From assembly GCA_051453625.1 (NCBI GenBank), contig JBOZIK010000001.1, positions 174,911,756 through 174,962,769 of the forward strand: 51,014 bases of DNA, in the 5' to 3' direction. Below, piece after piece: positions 32,569 to 42,237 of this stretch; position 1 is the stretch's first letter, and every line of letters starts with the position of its first letter. The stretch is from Welwitschia mirabilis. Its lineage: Eukaryota > Gnetophyta > Gnetopsida > Welwitschiales. A program made the translations under genes and the position numbers. Under the pieces are notes generated by a model. The model saw only the letters and a list, made by a program, of their open reading frames with translations, made no database searches and was not told the DNA's origin.

Positions 32569-33834
32569 TGTTATTGTGATATGAATTTATGTAATCCTGG
32601 AGTCCTTTAGATAAACTTGTAATTCAAAAAACTTGTAGAAAACACACAATAGTATAGATGGGAGTTTACCCGAATGTCGTAATCTTAACAAAGGCACAAG
32701 ACTCGGAGTTAAAGAATTGATTTCTAAAAATATCTTTTAGTTTTTTTATCATTTATTAACTGAAAGTAAATAAGTAAATAACATTGCAAAAAGTAATGCA
32801 AGATGAATGGAGATCTAATGTAGTGAAAGGAAATGGAAATGTAATAGATTTTACTTAGATCTTTAGTCTTTCTATAATAAGGACTAACCTATCTATAATT
32901 TAAATCAATTAAGAAGAGTATTTACTAGTTATTAACCAACATAAACTGTGAGATCTACCAAGTATAACATGAAATGGAGTATGAAAAGGAATAGGAAAGC
33001 AATGCAAATCTAATACTAACAAGGTCAACCTTGACAAAGATTGCCCTTATGATCTAGGTAAATCACAGAGTTGTCATAATAAACTATGATTTAATGTAAA
33101 CCATAAGGGACATATAGAATGGAAATGAAATAACAATTGTATTGATTCAAAAATAGTATTTGGATTAAGTCAAGAACTTTACATCCACTTACAGATAGAA
33201 TAACAACTCCTTAATGGAAGAGACTTAGCCTAACACTAAGGAAACTCCTTTCTGCATCTCTAGATGAACTTCTTATCCTTTGATCTTCTATCACAAGTAT
33301 ATTAGGTATAAAAGATGGCATGAAGTAAAGGAGGGAAAGAGTATTTATAGTTTTGCATTGAGGTTCTAGAAAAAAAACCTTAGAAGTTAGAAAAGAAACG
33401 CTAATAGCCAACATGAGTTAATTGATCCCATTTACAAAGATATTTCTTTCAGAACATGCAAGAATAAATGTCATCCCAATTGTCGTTGGGATGACATAGG
33501 GGACATCACTACTATGCCCCGCTATCAGCCCCACATCTTTTATTCATATTAGTAGTGTCATCATCCTTCCTGTCATGGGGATGGCATAGGGAATAATAGT
33601 CTTCCTTTTCTCTAATCTCGAAGGTAAATTAGTCTTTTACATCATGAAGTATTCTTCAAAATATGCAGTGTTGACACAGGCATGAGGAACCACTAATTAT
33701 GCTAAGAATCACATGTTTTATTAGTAATCCTGTCAGATCTGCATAATCATCAGTATTGCATCCAAACCTGTGTAAATGTCCTGCAAAATCACTTAAAGTA
33801 TACCATTAAATTCCTATAAATTGGCATCACAACA
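32569..33834. mobile_element. LTR-like insertion between gag and protease of the gypsy element
   Basis: Gag coding stops shortly before 32569 and protease coding starts at about 33895, so the 1.27 kb between is extra. Its edges are TGTTATTGTGATATGAATTT on the left and aaattggcatcacaaca on the right. The right edge read in reverse (TGTTGTGATGCCAATTTATA) resembles the left edge, an inverted terminal similarity of about 20-25 bases. The right 80 bases recur at the window start (1-80). TG...CA ends and size fit a solo LTR, possibly minus-oriented; a TIR transposon is the alternative. I see no matching target duplication. Its interior (32640-33420) has no coding potential. Confidence 0.45.
33468..33497. 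other. Perfect 12 bp inverted repeat (hairpin)
   Basis: atgtcatcccaa (33468-33479) and ttgggatgacat (33486-33497) are exact reverse complements around the 6-base loop ttgtcg. A related but imperfect arm, tgtcatggggatggcat, follows near 33571. It lies inside the LTR-like insertion and is unusually GC-rich for this window. Confidence 0.85.
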
Positions 33835-33894
33835 TTCATCCAAAATACAAATGTCCAAGATGTCCAACCATATCTGTCATAATGCTTCTAATAA

Positions 33895-34300
33895 GACTTA
33901 TTAGATCCTAGAGCTAATGTCAATCTTTTATATCATTATTTTTATAATCAACTTGGTCTAATTAATCTTGAAGATACTAAACTCCAATTACAATTAGATG
34001 ATAAATCTTTCGAAATACGCTGGAACATAGTAAAAGATGTGATTGTTCAAGTAGAAAATTGTTACTTACCTATAAAATTTGTAGTTTTGGAGATGAAGAT
34101 AAACTAAAAGTCATTTCATTTTAATCATTTTGGATAGACATCTTCTTGCTACTTATAAAGCTCTTATTAATTATAGAAATGATCTTATCCATATTTAATT
34201 TGATAACATGATCATTAAATTGAATATCTTTCATACACTGAAGCAACCTAAGGATTTAGAAGGATTTGAGTCTATTGAAAGTCTTAATGATGATTTTGAG
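33895..34300 (+). pseudogene. pol: Gypsy aspartic protease pseudogene
   Basis: The protease would cut the Gag-Pol polyprotein. The frame reads DLLDPRANVNLLYHYF at about 33895-33942, the 'alcDLGAsvnlmP.s.f' active site in which the catalytic Asp is kept but Leu-Gly is Pro-Arg. Then come LEDTKLQLQLDD ('l.pt...LqlAD'), IVKDVIVQVENCYLPIKFVV ('ivedVlV.v..f..P.DFvv') and LEM. After a frame change, ILDRHLLATYKALINY (about 34116-34163) is 'ILGRPFLaTa.AliD', and LKQPKD, ESIESLNDDFE close the domain. Strong alignment to Athila/Tat protease, with one frameshift and one stop. Confidence 0.8.
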
Positions 34301-34740
34301 ATATCTTTTCGTGGATAAAACATTTTCATTCTTCCTCCACTTTCATGATTATAAATCACTTATTGATATTGGAAATGATCCTTATCTGGATGTGGAATCT
34401 CCTCTTAAGGATTTGAAATATATCTTTGGTAATCACCTCACTCATTATTTGATTATTAATTCATTCAATTATGAGAATTATTGAATAAGCAAGAAAAAGA
34501 AATAGGAATATCTTCTTATGATTTAAAATGTTTGAGTCTTATTGAGTATTATTCCCATATCCTTTTTAAGTTTTTCAACTCACGTGTGGAGAATTATCAT
34601 CAAAATGTTTGTAGGTTGGATTTGTCACTTAATAATCCATCATATACATTTAAGTTTAAGAGTCATAAAACTTTAGTATAAACCTAATCTACTTGTATTA
34701 AATAGTTCTATATTGGAATTACCTTATGGTAATATAGTCT
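34301..34740 (+). pseudogene. pol: Gypsy reverse transcriptase, N-terminal edge only
   Basis: In the open stretch at 34266-34484, SPLKDLKYIFGNHLTHYLII (about 34401-34460) matches the 'LP.hLkYaFLg....lPvIi' segment just before RT. The next open stretch (34481-34681) gives QEKEI, then SSYDLKCLSLIEYYSHILFK, the 'igw...DikGIsP..c.H.I.le' segment, and CRLDLSLNN where 'RRLNP.l' is expected. The RT catalytic core (YxDD), RNase H and integrase do not follow. A later stretch, LPYGNIVLRIF (about 34715), could be the integrase C-terminal 'fpyG.vel', which would imply an internal deletion, but it is too short to trust. Confidence 0.6.
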
Positions 34741-34829
34741 TAAGAATATTTAAATCACCTCATGAAAAGCTTAAATGTATTCAAGAATGCTTATTTCATT
34801 AAAGACCCTAGACATAACCATTTATTTCA

Positions 34830-35288
34830 TTCACATGTTAGCCATTTTCATCCATCCACATCACCTCCATATAATCTTTTATCACCACATTCCATTCATT
34901 TCTTCAATCCTCTTATGAGTTTATGAGACTTAATGATCCTATTTAATGACATTCTCTTAATGTACTAATAAATAGATCTTTTATCTTTTCAAAGTTTACT
35001 TTATTTTTTTAAGTTTTTCCTTTTTCATGAGATATTTATTTGAGTTTTTAAGTTTTTTATTATGGTTTACATGCATTAGAGATCTATAATTTAAAATCAA
35101 CAAAAAAGGGAAATTTTCTTATTTCATGGTGTTTCTTTATTTTAAAACATTCATGGGATGAGATCATTTCTCTATTAGGCTAATGAGCTAATGACTTATT
35201 CTAATGTAATATGAACCTTTACATACATCACCCCCTCCCTCCCCACAAAAAAAAAAAATAAGGGAATAAGATTAAGAAGAAGAAGCAA

Positions 35289-35361
<73 letters not shown>

Positions 35362-35830
35362 ATAAAAAAAATTTGAAGCTCCTTATTAGAACATTTGTCT
35401 ATGATTATTTCTATTGGATTTAGTTAACTATATTAGGGCTCTAGAATCTTGCTGATAATGGAGATCTAATGATTTATTTGTAGTACATTTAACTACATCA
35501 AGGCTATAGACACTTGCTATTAATAAAGCACTGAATACTTCTAGTACAACATGGTAAATCTATTGGAAGAAAGTACAACAACACTAAATGCTCAATATGA
35601 TTAAAATGTTGGAAGCATGATTACACATGAAGGAAGAATAGAAAAGGAATAGAATTAAAATAATATTATAGATATTTTTTGTGTGCTTATTTTAACAAAT
35701 TAAACTTGAGATTTTTTGGCTACTTATGGATTTACAAAGAGTTACTTTTTAATACTTTTCTTTATCTTAGTAAGAGAACCATGAAAATTATGTGAATAGA
35801 ATAAGGCCATTGGATTCCATTTAATTATGT
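34830..35830 (+). repeat. Gypsy internal noncoding segment, copy A (copy B at about 50100-51014)
   Basis: Several blocks match in order and orientation. They are gagacttaatgatc (34925 and 50193), gctaatga/gctaataag (near 35183 and 50452), caaggctatagacacttgc / caaggctatggatgctcat (35499 and 50588), agtacaacatg / agaacaacatg, aatgctcaatatgatt / gatgcttaataagacc, and aggccattggatt / aggccattagatt at the right end. Each copy lies just downstream of an RT N-terminal fragment. The segment therefore belongs to the element's interior rather than being an unrelated repeat. A GA microsatellite is present only in copy A. Confidence 0.65.
35292..35357 (+). repeat. (GA)n microsatellite
   Basis: About 33 GA dinucleotides with one interruption (gaaaga), preceded by a GAA-rich run. 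It is not present at the corresponding place of the second copy near 50480, so it expanded after the two copies separated. Confidence 0.97.
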
Positions 35831-36430
35831 CTTATTTACTCATAGGATGCATGGTAGGATTTGTTATTTTAGCATTCTATTTAATCCCTTTTATTTCATA
35901 TTAAAAGTGTTAATTTTTACTCTTTATTTTAAATCATATCCTTTTGTTTTTCCTTATATGAGAAGGAACATTAGAAACACATTGTGTTTTCTTTGATTTG
36001 ATACTTCTATCTAGGCCTAGATCTAAAAGAAATTTAATCTAAGCAATTGAGAACATTTTGGTAGTCAATGATCCAAATTTCATTTACTTCATGTAAAAAT
36101 CTATTATTTTGAGCCTTACTACACTACTTACACATGCTTTCTGTAATCTTTGCACTACTACTAACTGTCTTGTCCATGTTCAACCCATGTATCCACATTT
36201 TTCAAGTGCAATTGTCTACCCTCATCAAAGACATTATCTATTTGTCTGTATAAGTTTCTAACTTTTGATTTTAGTTTCTACACAAAATCCTTTGAATTAC
36301 TAGTCTTTAGTGAGTTTGTTATCAATTTTAAAATCTATCTCTCTTTTTTTCAATTCATGTTTCATTTCTCTAACTTTCTCTTTTATCAGTCTTTCATTTC
36401 CATCCCTCCTTTTTTTTAGTTTTATAACTT
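35831..36430. other. T-rich noncoding segment upstream of the accessory ORF
   Basis: No coding frame. Strongly T-rich on the plus strand, ending in ctttttttttagttttataa just before the ATG at 36440. Such a tract could be a leader or the 3' end of an intron (a polypyrimidine run then AG lies at about 36408-36419). That is speculative. Confidence 0.35.
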
Positions 36431-36439
36431 TAGATCATA

Positions 36440-37433
36440 ATGAGTGAAAGATCAAAAGAATTTCTAGAGAAGGAAAATCTCTCAATCTTCCTATCCCTAT
36501 ATGCACCTCTATACATTGACAAGATTAAAGCAAGAAATTGGAATTACTTACTGAGGGAAAGAGGCGCCTACTACTTTCACAAAGAAGTTTTTAACTTCTA
36601 TAGAAATGCCACACTAGATGAAGATGACCCTTGGATAATCCATCCATTAATTCATCAGACTTCTTTTGTTGTTTCCATTAGTGATGTAGAAGAATTATTA
36701 GGAGCTAAATGTCATAATACCTTACATTACATGCTCACTAAATCCCTTAGTTTTTGTTATGTTGCATCTAACATATAATATTAACCTATTACAGAAGAAG
36801 CCTTACCTTGTAAATATCTATATAAGAAGTAATTAATCCTCTTTAGATTTATCATCTATAATATTTTACCTACATCATGTATAATTACTGCATATAGTAT
36901 TCATCTTGATATAATTAGAAGAATCTAAGATAGTAAGTTCTTTAATATTCCCAAATGCCTTTTTACAATTATAGTAAATAATATAAGTCATGAGAGTAAT
37001 CTTTTCCTCTAATGCTTAGTCTCATACTTGATCTACAATGCTTTAGCTCACACTTTAAATTTTGAGATTTAAGATAGAACCTTTATAGAAACCATAATTC
37101 CTAAGAAGATTATCCAACTTAATAAGTGTAGAAATAAATATTCTAAGGAGTCTTCATGAAATTCAAGAAGAATAAATGCCTTCTAAAAGAACTCATTCTC
37201 CTTCTCATACACCTTCTTCTGATTCTTCTTCTGTCACTCATCCTCATTCCTCCACCACTTTTAATGAAACCTTTTTGGAGGAATTACTTAAATCACAAAA
37301 AACTTAGATTGAGAAGCTTTGGATAAAAATAAAGAATATTGCTAGGAAGAAAAAAGAAATCTCAAGGAAGTAAGAACAAATGAACCAGAAGTTAGAGACG
37401 ATGGCCTTTCATCAAAGAGCCATGAGCTAATTT
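36440..37433 (+). pseudogene. 'Putative plant transposon protein' ORF in the gypsy element
   Basis: An ATG opens 112 codons (36440-36778). IKARNWNYLLRERG (helix with Trp), YYFHKEVFNFYRNATLDEDD and FVVSISDVEELLGAKC match the family pattern '..RgW......Y..lVreFYaN........v.G..v.fs...I..LLg'. After the stop, in other frames, FIIYNILPTSCIIT and LFTIIVNNI with LVSYLIYNALA at 36840-37050 fit the second half ('.r.l..il.P........i..i.......LpYG..it.l'). A Ser/Thr/Pro linker (SPSHTPSSDSSSVTHPHSS, near 37190) leads into a Lys/Glu coiled coil ending at 37433. It is the same domain type as the copia ORF at 19110-20163, again between truncated pol and the 3' LTR. Role unknown; inactivated. Confidence 0.65.
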
Positions 37434-37448
37434 TCATGTTCTCTCTTT

Positions 37449-37471
37449 TATATATATATATATATATATAT
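37449..37471. repeat. (TA)n microsatellite
   Basis: Eleven TA dinucleotides after ctctctttta, just downstream of the accessory ORF. Confidence 0.97.
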
Positions 37472-38365
37472 TCTTCACTTGCATCTCTTTTTTATTATTT
37501 AATAGCTACATTGGAATTTTCATATCATAGAATTATCTTTTTTTGTAATGATTGGTAACCCATAATGTAAATCAATTTTTAATCTTTATTTTTGTTAATT
37601 TGATTTTTATTTTAATTAGCACATAAATTATAATGTTTTAACTTGATTTTCAATATCTGTGAGTGAAACTCATGGCCTAATTCTAAGCATAGCTAGAGCC
37701 ATAAGCTGTTCTATCTAGTGTTACCACCATCATTTGCATGAACAAATCTTGTTTTAGTTGAGATAATATTCATTCAATTTTTAATTTTTCCAAAAAACAA
37801 GGTTTTTTTAAAATATCACTAAAATTAACTAATAAAGATTTACCAATATTCCTTCATCCTCAAACATAAATCATCATGTTTCATCTTTCATCATTTATTT
37901 TTAAGTTATTTTTTAATCATTTGAGTAGTATCTATTATAGATTTAGAGATTCAGTTATTGCAATTAAGAGTCATTTTGATTAGAAGTTGTTTTTGCATTA
38001 TTTTACATCTTCTATTTCTTAAATTCACCATGGACAACATATTTTATTTTCACTAATATTCTTTGTAAGCTCATTTTAAAGCTGCACTAGAACATGCATC
38101 ATTTACTCCTTATCGCTTTTACATTCATTTTTTATTATATTTCAGATTTTGAGGGTAAAGTTTTGCTTTGGTTGGGAAAGTGACATTTGCACTTAAGCAT
38201 TTATCTTTTATACTCTATTCTTTTACCTAAGTGTGATTTTTATCCTAAATTGGCAAAATGTTTTCACTTAAATTCTTCTATCACTTCTTATTTTGATTGA
38301 TTTTTACTTAACCCCCCCACTCCCCCCATAATTTTACCATGTTAACTAATATTTAGTACATTGTT
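37472..38365. other. Gypsy 3' untranslated region, nothing coding
   Basis: T-rich plus strand without coding frames. It includes a C-run pair (acccccccactcccccc, near 38311) shortly before the purine-rich tract. Confidence 0.45.
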
Positions 38366-38375
38366 TTTGCTAAGG

Positions 38376-38401
38376 GACTAGTAAAAGGTTGGTTGAGGAT
38401 A
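38376..38401 (+). other. Purine-rich tract before the gypsy 3' LTR
   Basis: ctagtaaaaggttggttgag followed by gata directly precedes TGATAACATG. Athila/Tat elements have a conserved 'ctag.aa...ttgG.tTGGGGGta' ending right before the LTR, so this looks like that tract with G-to-A decay. It supports 38402 as the LTR start. Confidence 0.5.
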
Positions 38402-39573
38402 TGATAACATGTAAGAATGTAAATATACATTAAGATATCTAGGCCATGTTAGCATGCTAAATTCATCATCATGATCTTTTCATGTACCTTTTACACTTAA
38501 GACTATCTAAATTTAGTTTTATTAATAGTTACTCTTAAACTATATTAACAGTTACTCTTAAACTATCATTTTGTCAATTCTTAGCATGATTTAGAGCATG
38601 ATGATAAAAGATCGAGGTGTGCTCATCAATTGAGGTGATAGTATCGATTCTAAGAGTGGTAGTGTTGGTTACTATACATAGAATGGGTTAATACTTATGT
38701 TTCTTAGCCTTTATATTACAAGTAATCCATCTAGATCATTTCTAAAGTCATTTGATAAATACAAAACACTTTATAAGAGAAACCCTTGAATTTGGCCCCA
38801 TAATTAAAGAATGACTCCACTACACTTTTGAACACTTAAGAGTAATACAATTAGGCCTTGAAAATCCTAATGTGGCCTATAGATAACCTACTTGAATTTA
38901 GTTAAAGGCATCCATTATCATATCATGGAAGGAAATCATTAGAGTTTTGCTCCCAAGTTCTTTCTAATCCTTCCATTAGGGATGGGCTAGTAGAGCTTTA
39001 ATGTTAGCATGAGTGTTTTTCATGAACCATATGCTTTTACTCATGTAATAATAAAATATTACATATTCTTTCCTTAGTTCATTGATTTAATATTAAGTGG
39101 TGATTACTTCATACTTACTGTGATGAAAATTAGCTAAGGCATGTTCAATACTTTAAGATTTTATGTGTGATTATTCTTTGCACTTTAGTTTTATAACTTA
39201 AATCTTTATTTGATTGATATTCAGAGAACCATACTTTTCATGCTTATAATATTCTTATTATGAAAGCTAGAGTGTCTTAGAGACATCACCCTCATGTTTA
39301 TGATGAATGAAATTGTGCCATAATGCTTGCGATAAGCTACTAAAGTTATATGAATTTAATTAAAGACTCTTAGCATATTTGAAGTAATGAAGCTATTTTC
39401 CATTCCTAGCTCTATTATACAATTTTAATCACTTATATTCATTTTTATTATGCTTTTTTAATTGATAATTCACCACATATATCATTGTGGAATAATGATA
39501 CTAGGATTATACTACAAATGAAAGTCTTAGATTCTTTGGTAAAAGTTGGATTTGATCATGTAAGATTTGTATC
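38402..39573 (+). repeat. Gypsy 3' LTR
   Basis: Matches 26156-27591 along its whole length, without the SINE-like insertion. It has an 18-19 base internal duplication, ttactcttaaactat, at about 38530-38570. Its end, catgtaagatttgta, is followed by tctct where the 5' LTR is followed by a copia LTR. A clean target duplication is not visible; the bases before the 5' LTR are tgtcc. Confidence 0.6.
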
Positions 39574-40030
39574 TCTAGGGCAATGTTATATTAACAATAG
39601 ATATAAGCACAACTAGATTTTACCATGAACACATCCTTAGTAACAATGATAAATAAATTAAGAAATAAAATCTAGAAGACAAAGGAAATACAAAGAATTT
39701 TCCCCTTAAAGTAGATAATCTTAAAACAAAGCTAGTGAAGAAGGAATGGATAATCTAGAAGCACTTTCTTGAGAAGCCATAAGAACCAGAAGGAAATAGA
39801 AAATAGCTTAACAAGACTAGTAAAAAAAATCTTAAAGTAATATATCATATGACAAAGGTAAAGCCTAGTCATAACATTGATAGCAGAACTCAAAATCAAG
39901 AGCATGAAAAAGATCTATAGCACTCAAGGGATAAATGAGGATATGAAGGTTTAAAAAATAAGTATCCAAGAGTATAAGAACCTAGAACACAAAATAAAAG
40001 TGTGATGACCTAGCCATAATTAGGAATTAA
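39574..40030. other. Unassigned DNA 3' of the gypsy element
   Basis: Purine-rich plus strand, no motif recognised. Confidence 0.4.
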
Positions 40031-40041
40031 ATAGATCATTA

Positions 40042-40267
40042 CACTAAAGTGGGTCTTAAACTGGGAGAATTTATAAACCATATTAGTAAAGCACATAAAA
40101 GGATGGTGCATGTGGAGGATGTATTAGAATATGAAATTTAGCTGAAAAATGCAAAGGATTTCTTAGAAAAAAAGCAAGCCACAATCACTTACCATTTCGA
40201 CTGTAGGAATGAGCTAATGCAACATTACGTAAGGTGTATTAGTATTGCAACATTTTTTTCTATTTGA
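40042..40267 (+). pseudogene. Unrecognised coding-like fragment
   Basis: One frame is open for about 75 codons apart from a single stop near its middle (TAG at about 40139). It includes LKLGEFINHISKAHKRMVHV, then EDVLEYEI, and after the stop LKNAKDFLEKKQATITYHFD and CRNELMQHYVRC. The composition (charged, helical, with Cys and His) is unlike the low-complexity noise frames elsewhere. I cannot assign it to a gag, pol or LINE domain or to a named host protein. It may be a captured host exon or part of a retroelement capsid I do not know. Confidence 0.3.
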
Positions 40268-40669
40268 TTCATATTGTGTAAGATCATATTAATTTTCCTT
40301 TGTAAAAAGGCTGCCCTTATTTTCATTAGAAGATATCCTTCCACTAAATAATGTTCCTTGTAACTCTTTAAAGTATTTAAACAATGGAATATAACTATAT
40401 CATCTTTCATAAATTTAAAAAAGAAAAAAATTAAATGGATCTTTTAAAAAACTTAATATAAATAATCCCATGCTTTTTTTAATAAATTTATGTAATATTT
40501 AGATAAATAATAGTTAAAGTTAGTATAAAGACTCAATCATGTTTTATTATTCTTTATTTTGATACATTAGTATGATTTTTATAGAGAACATGAAACCATA
40601 AGCTAAATTCTTTTAGCTAGTCAAAATTTTTCACTTTATCGACTAACAACTTAAGACTTGCTACCTATA

Positions 40670-40985
40670 AAATCATATGTAAGTTAAGAATATTATAAAA
40701 TTTTCTAAAAGTTTCTAGGTTTGGTTCTGTATAGATTCAAATTTCTTAGCAAATAAGTAACTATACTTCTTGAATGTTATTTTACACCAAAGTTATTTAT
40801 CTAATGATTTATAGCATTCATGAATTTTTACCCATTAAGTTCAATCATGATTATGATTCCTATTATTTAAATGACTCATTATTATTATTATTTCTATAAA
40901 TCATGAAAGTAGAAATGCCTAATCATCATATTCAATCTAAAATTCAATCATAGCATTTTAAGGAATTACATATATAAATAAAGAA
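40670..40985. repeat. Dispersed noncoding repeat, copy 2 (copy 1 at about 980-1250)
   Basis: Partner of the block near the window start, in the same orientation. It ends just before the LTR at 40986, while copy 1 continues beyond the equivalent point, which places the junction at an insertion site or repeat end. Confidence 0.55.
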
Positions 40986-41656
40986 TGTATCTTAGTTAGG
41001 TATCTATTTGTTAAGGTTTGTGTAACAAATTATATCCACCATATGTAATGGTAAGTGTTATGAGTACTAGCATAAAAGGAATCTTGATAGATAAAATATG
41101 TTATGTTAGGACAAGATAAAGTTGTAAAAAATATGTTATAAGGGAATTCATGTGTAAAGAATTTGATATGTTTAGATACTATTTATAGTGAGTTATATAA
41201 GAGGAAAGTATTAGGAGGATTCTTTGTTGATAAGGATTTCTCTTAGAGCCCTATAAATAAGATGATGTAAAGATATGAAGGGCATGACATTAAAAAAAAG
41301 TTGGTGAAGAACTTAAAGAAAGAAGAACTAAGAGATCTTAGAGTTAGAGCTTAAAAGGATCTTTTGTTGAGGGACATGAGGAAATCGTTCCTAGTGAAGA
41401 TCATGACATATTTATATTCTCTTTTGAATGATACTAATCATCAAAGTGGTAAATTCTAGATGAGGATTTAATAACCATTATTCAAAAGAAAACTCATGAA
41501 AGATCTGCTAGTTTGATTCTAGTTTGTAAGTGTTGCAATTTAGTAATAGAAAGTGATTCCTTCAATAATTTATTTTCTATTTAATACAATGTGTTCCTAT
41601 CTAAAACAACAATTCCAAAAGTGCTCTTGATATTTCATTATGCTAGATTTGCATCA
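40986..41656 (+). repeat. LTR copy 1 of the compact element
   Basis: Starts TGTATCTTAGTTAGG and ends ...tttgcatca. Shared landmarks with copy 2 include tatatccaccatatg / gatatccaccatatg, agcataaaaggaatcttg / agcataaaaagaatcttg, gaatttgatatgtt and ggattctttg / ggattcttt. Decay is heavy but the alignment is continuous. Confidence 0.6.
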
Positions 41657-41658
41657 TT

Positions 41659-41670
41659 TAATATTAGAGC
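41659..41670 (+). other. Primer binding site, initiator tRNA-Met type (copy 1)
   Basis: taatattagagc differs from TGGTATCAGAGC at three positions, all G-to-A or C-to-T. It lies two bases after the LTR end. Confidence 0.55.
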
Positions 41671-42237
41671 GATTTCGAATTTGTGTGGAACCCATAGTTT
41701 TCCGCTTAGAAAAGTGACTTATGAGGATAAAATTGATGATGGAAGATATTCTAAGGATGATGGAGATGATGGTAATGAAGATGGATGAGAACCATATACT
41801 CAAGAATATCAAGGAAGCTTTAGAGAAGAATAAAGAAGACAAATAATTCATGGTAATGAAGCCATCTAAAAAGGATGTTACACATGAAAATTAGAGTAGC
41901 ATAGTAGAAGTAGAAAACATAAAAGCAAGAAGGGTAACCATGAGTATAAGGAGGTATAGGAAATATCTTATAAACAATTTTTTTATAGATTAATAAAGAT
42001 GAAGTCAAAAGAAAAATCACTAATTAAAGATTTTATGATGGGCTGTGAGTGTTCATTGGAAACTAAGCACTATAATTAATTGAAACTATAGAAGGAATTT
42101 CCAACTAAACTTTGTACGAAGCCCATGGGAGACCACTTATTCGAGTGAAAACATATTAGCATTTAGCTACTAATCAATTTTTTTTTGAGTCGAGAGTATG
42201 ATGAAGGGGCATTAGTGGAAAATAAAAAAAAATAAAG
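41671..42237 (+). other. Internal segment 1 of the compact element
   Basis: Begins with an Asp/Gly-rich coding-like stretch (the open stretch 41591-41788 ends DDGRYSKDDGDDGNEDG) that runs into stops. The corresponding part of internal segment 2 keeps gatgatggaaatgatggta. Later shared landmarks are gaaaattagagtagcatag and aaagattttatgatgg. This is probably the 5' end of a decayed gag-like frame, but no known domain is legible. It ends in an A-rich stretch, ggaaaataaaaaaaaataaa, that could act as a polypurine tract for LTR copy 2. Confidence 0.4.

Larger units (their letters stand above)
26156..39573 (+). mobile_element. Ty3/gypsy (Athila/Tat-type) retrotransposon, about 13.4 kb, with nested insertions
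   Basis: Two related blocks in direct orientation, 26156-27591 and 38402-39573, both begin tgataacatg and share landmarks to the end. The downstream one is preceded by a PPT-like purine stretch and the upstream one by an unrelated LINE tail, as expected for a 3' and a 5' LTR. Between them on the plus strand lie gag (31.1-32.5 kb), aspartic protease (33.9-34.3 kb), the RT N-terminal edge (34.4-34.7 kb), a long noncoding stretch, and an accessory ORF (36.4-37.4 kb). Most of RT, RNase H and integrase are missing. Insertions inside it are a minus-strand copia LTR, a SINE-like unit and an LTR-like unit. Confidence 0.6.

Noticed and set aside
33421-33600. microRNA precursor
   Set aside because: The stem is only 12 bp with a 6-base loop, too short for a plant precursor, and sits in an LTR-like repeat.
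36440-36778. Intact 112-codon host gene
   Set aside because: The domain continues past the stop in other frames and the location inside a gypsy element marks it as a decayed transposon ORF.
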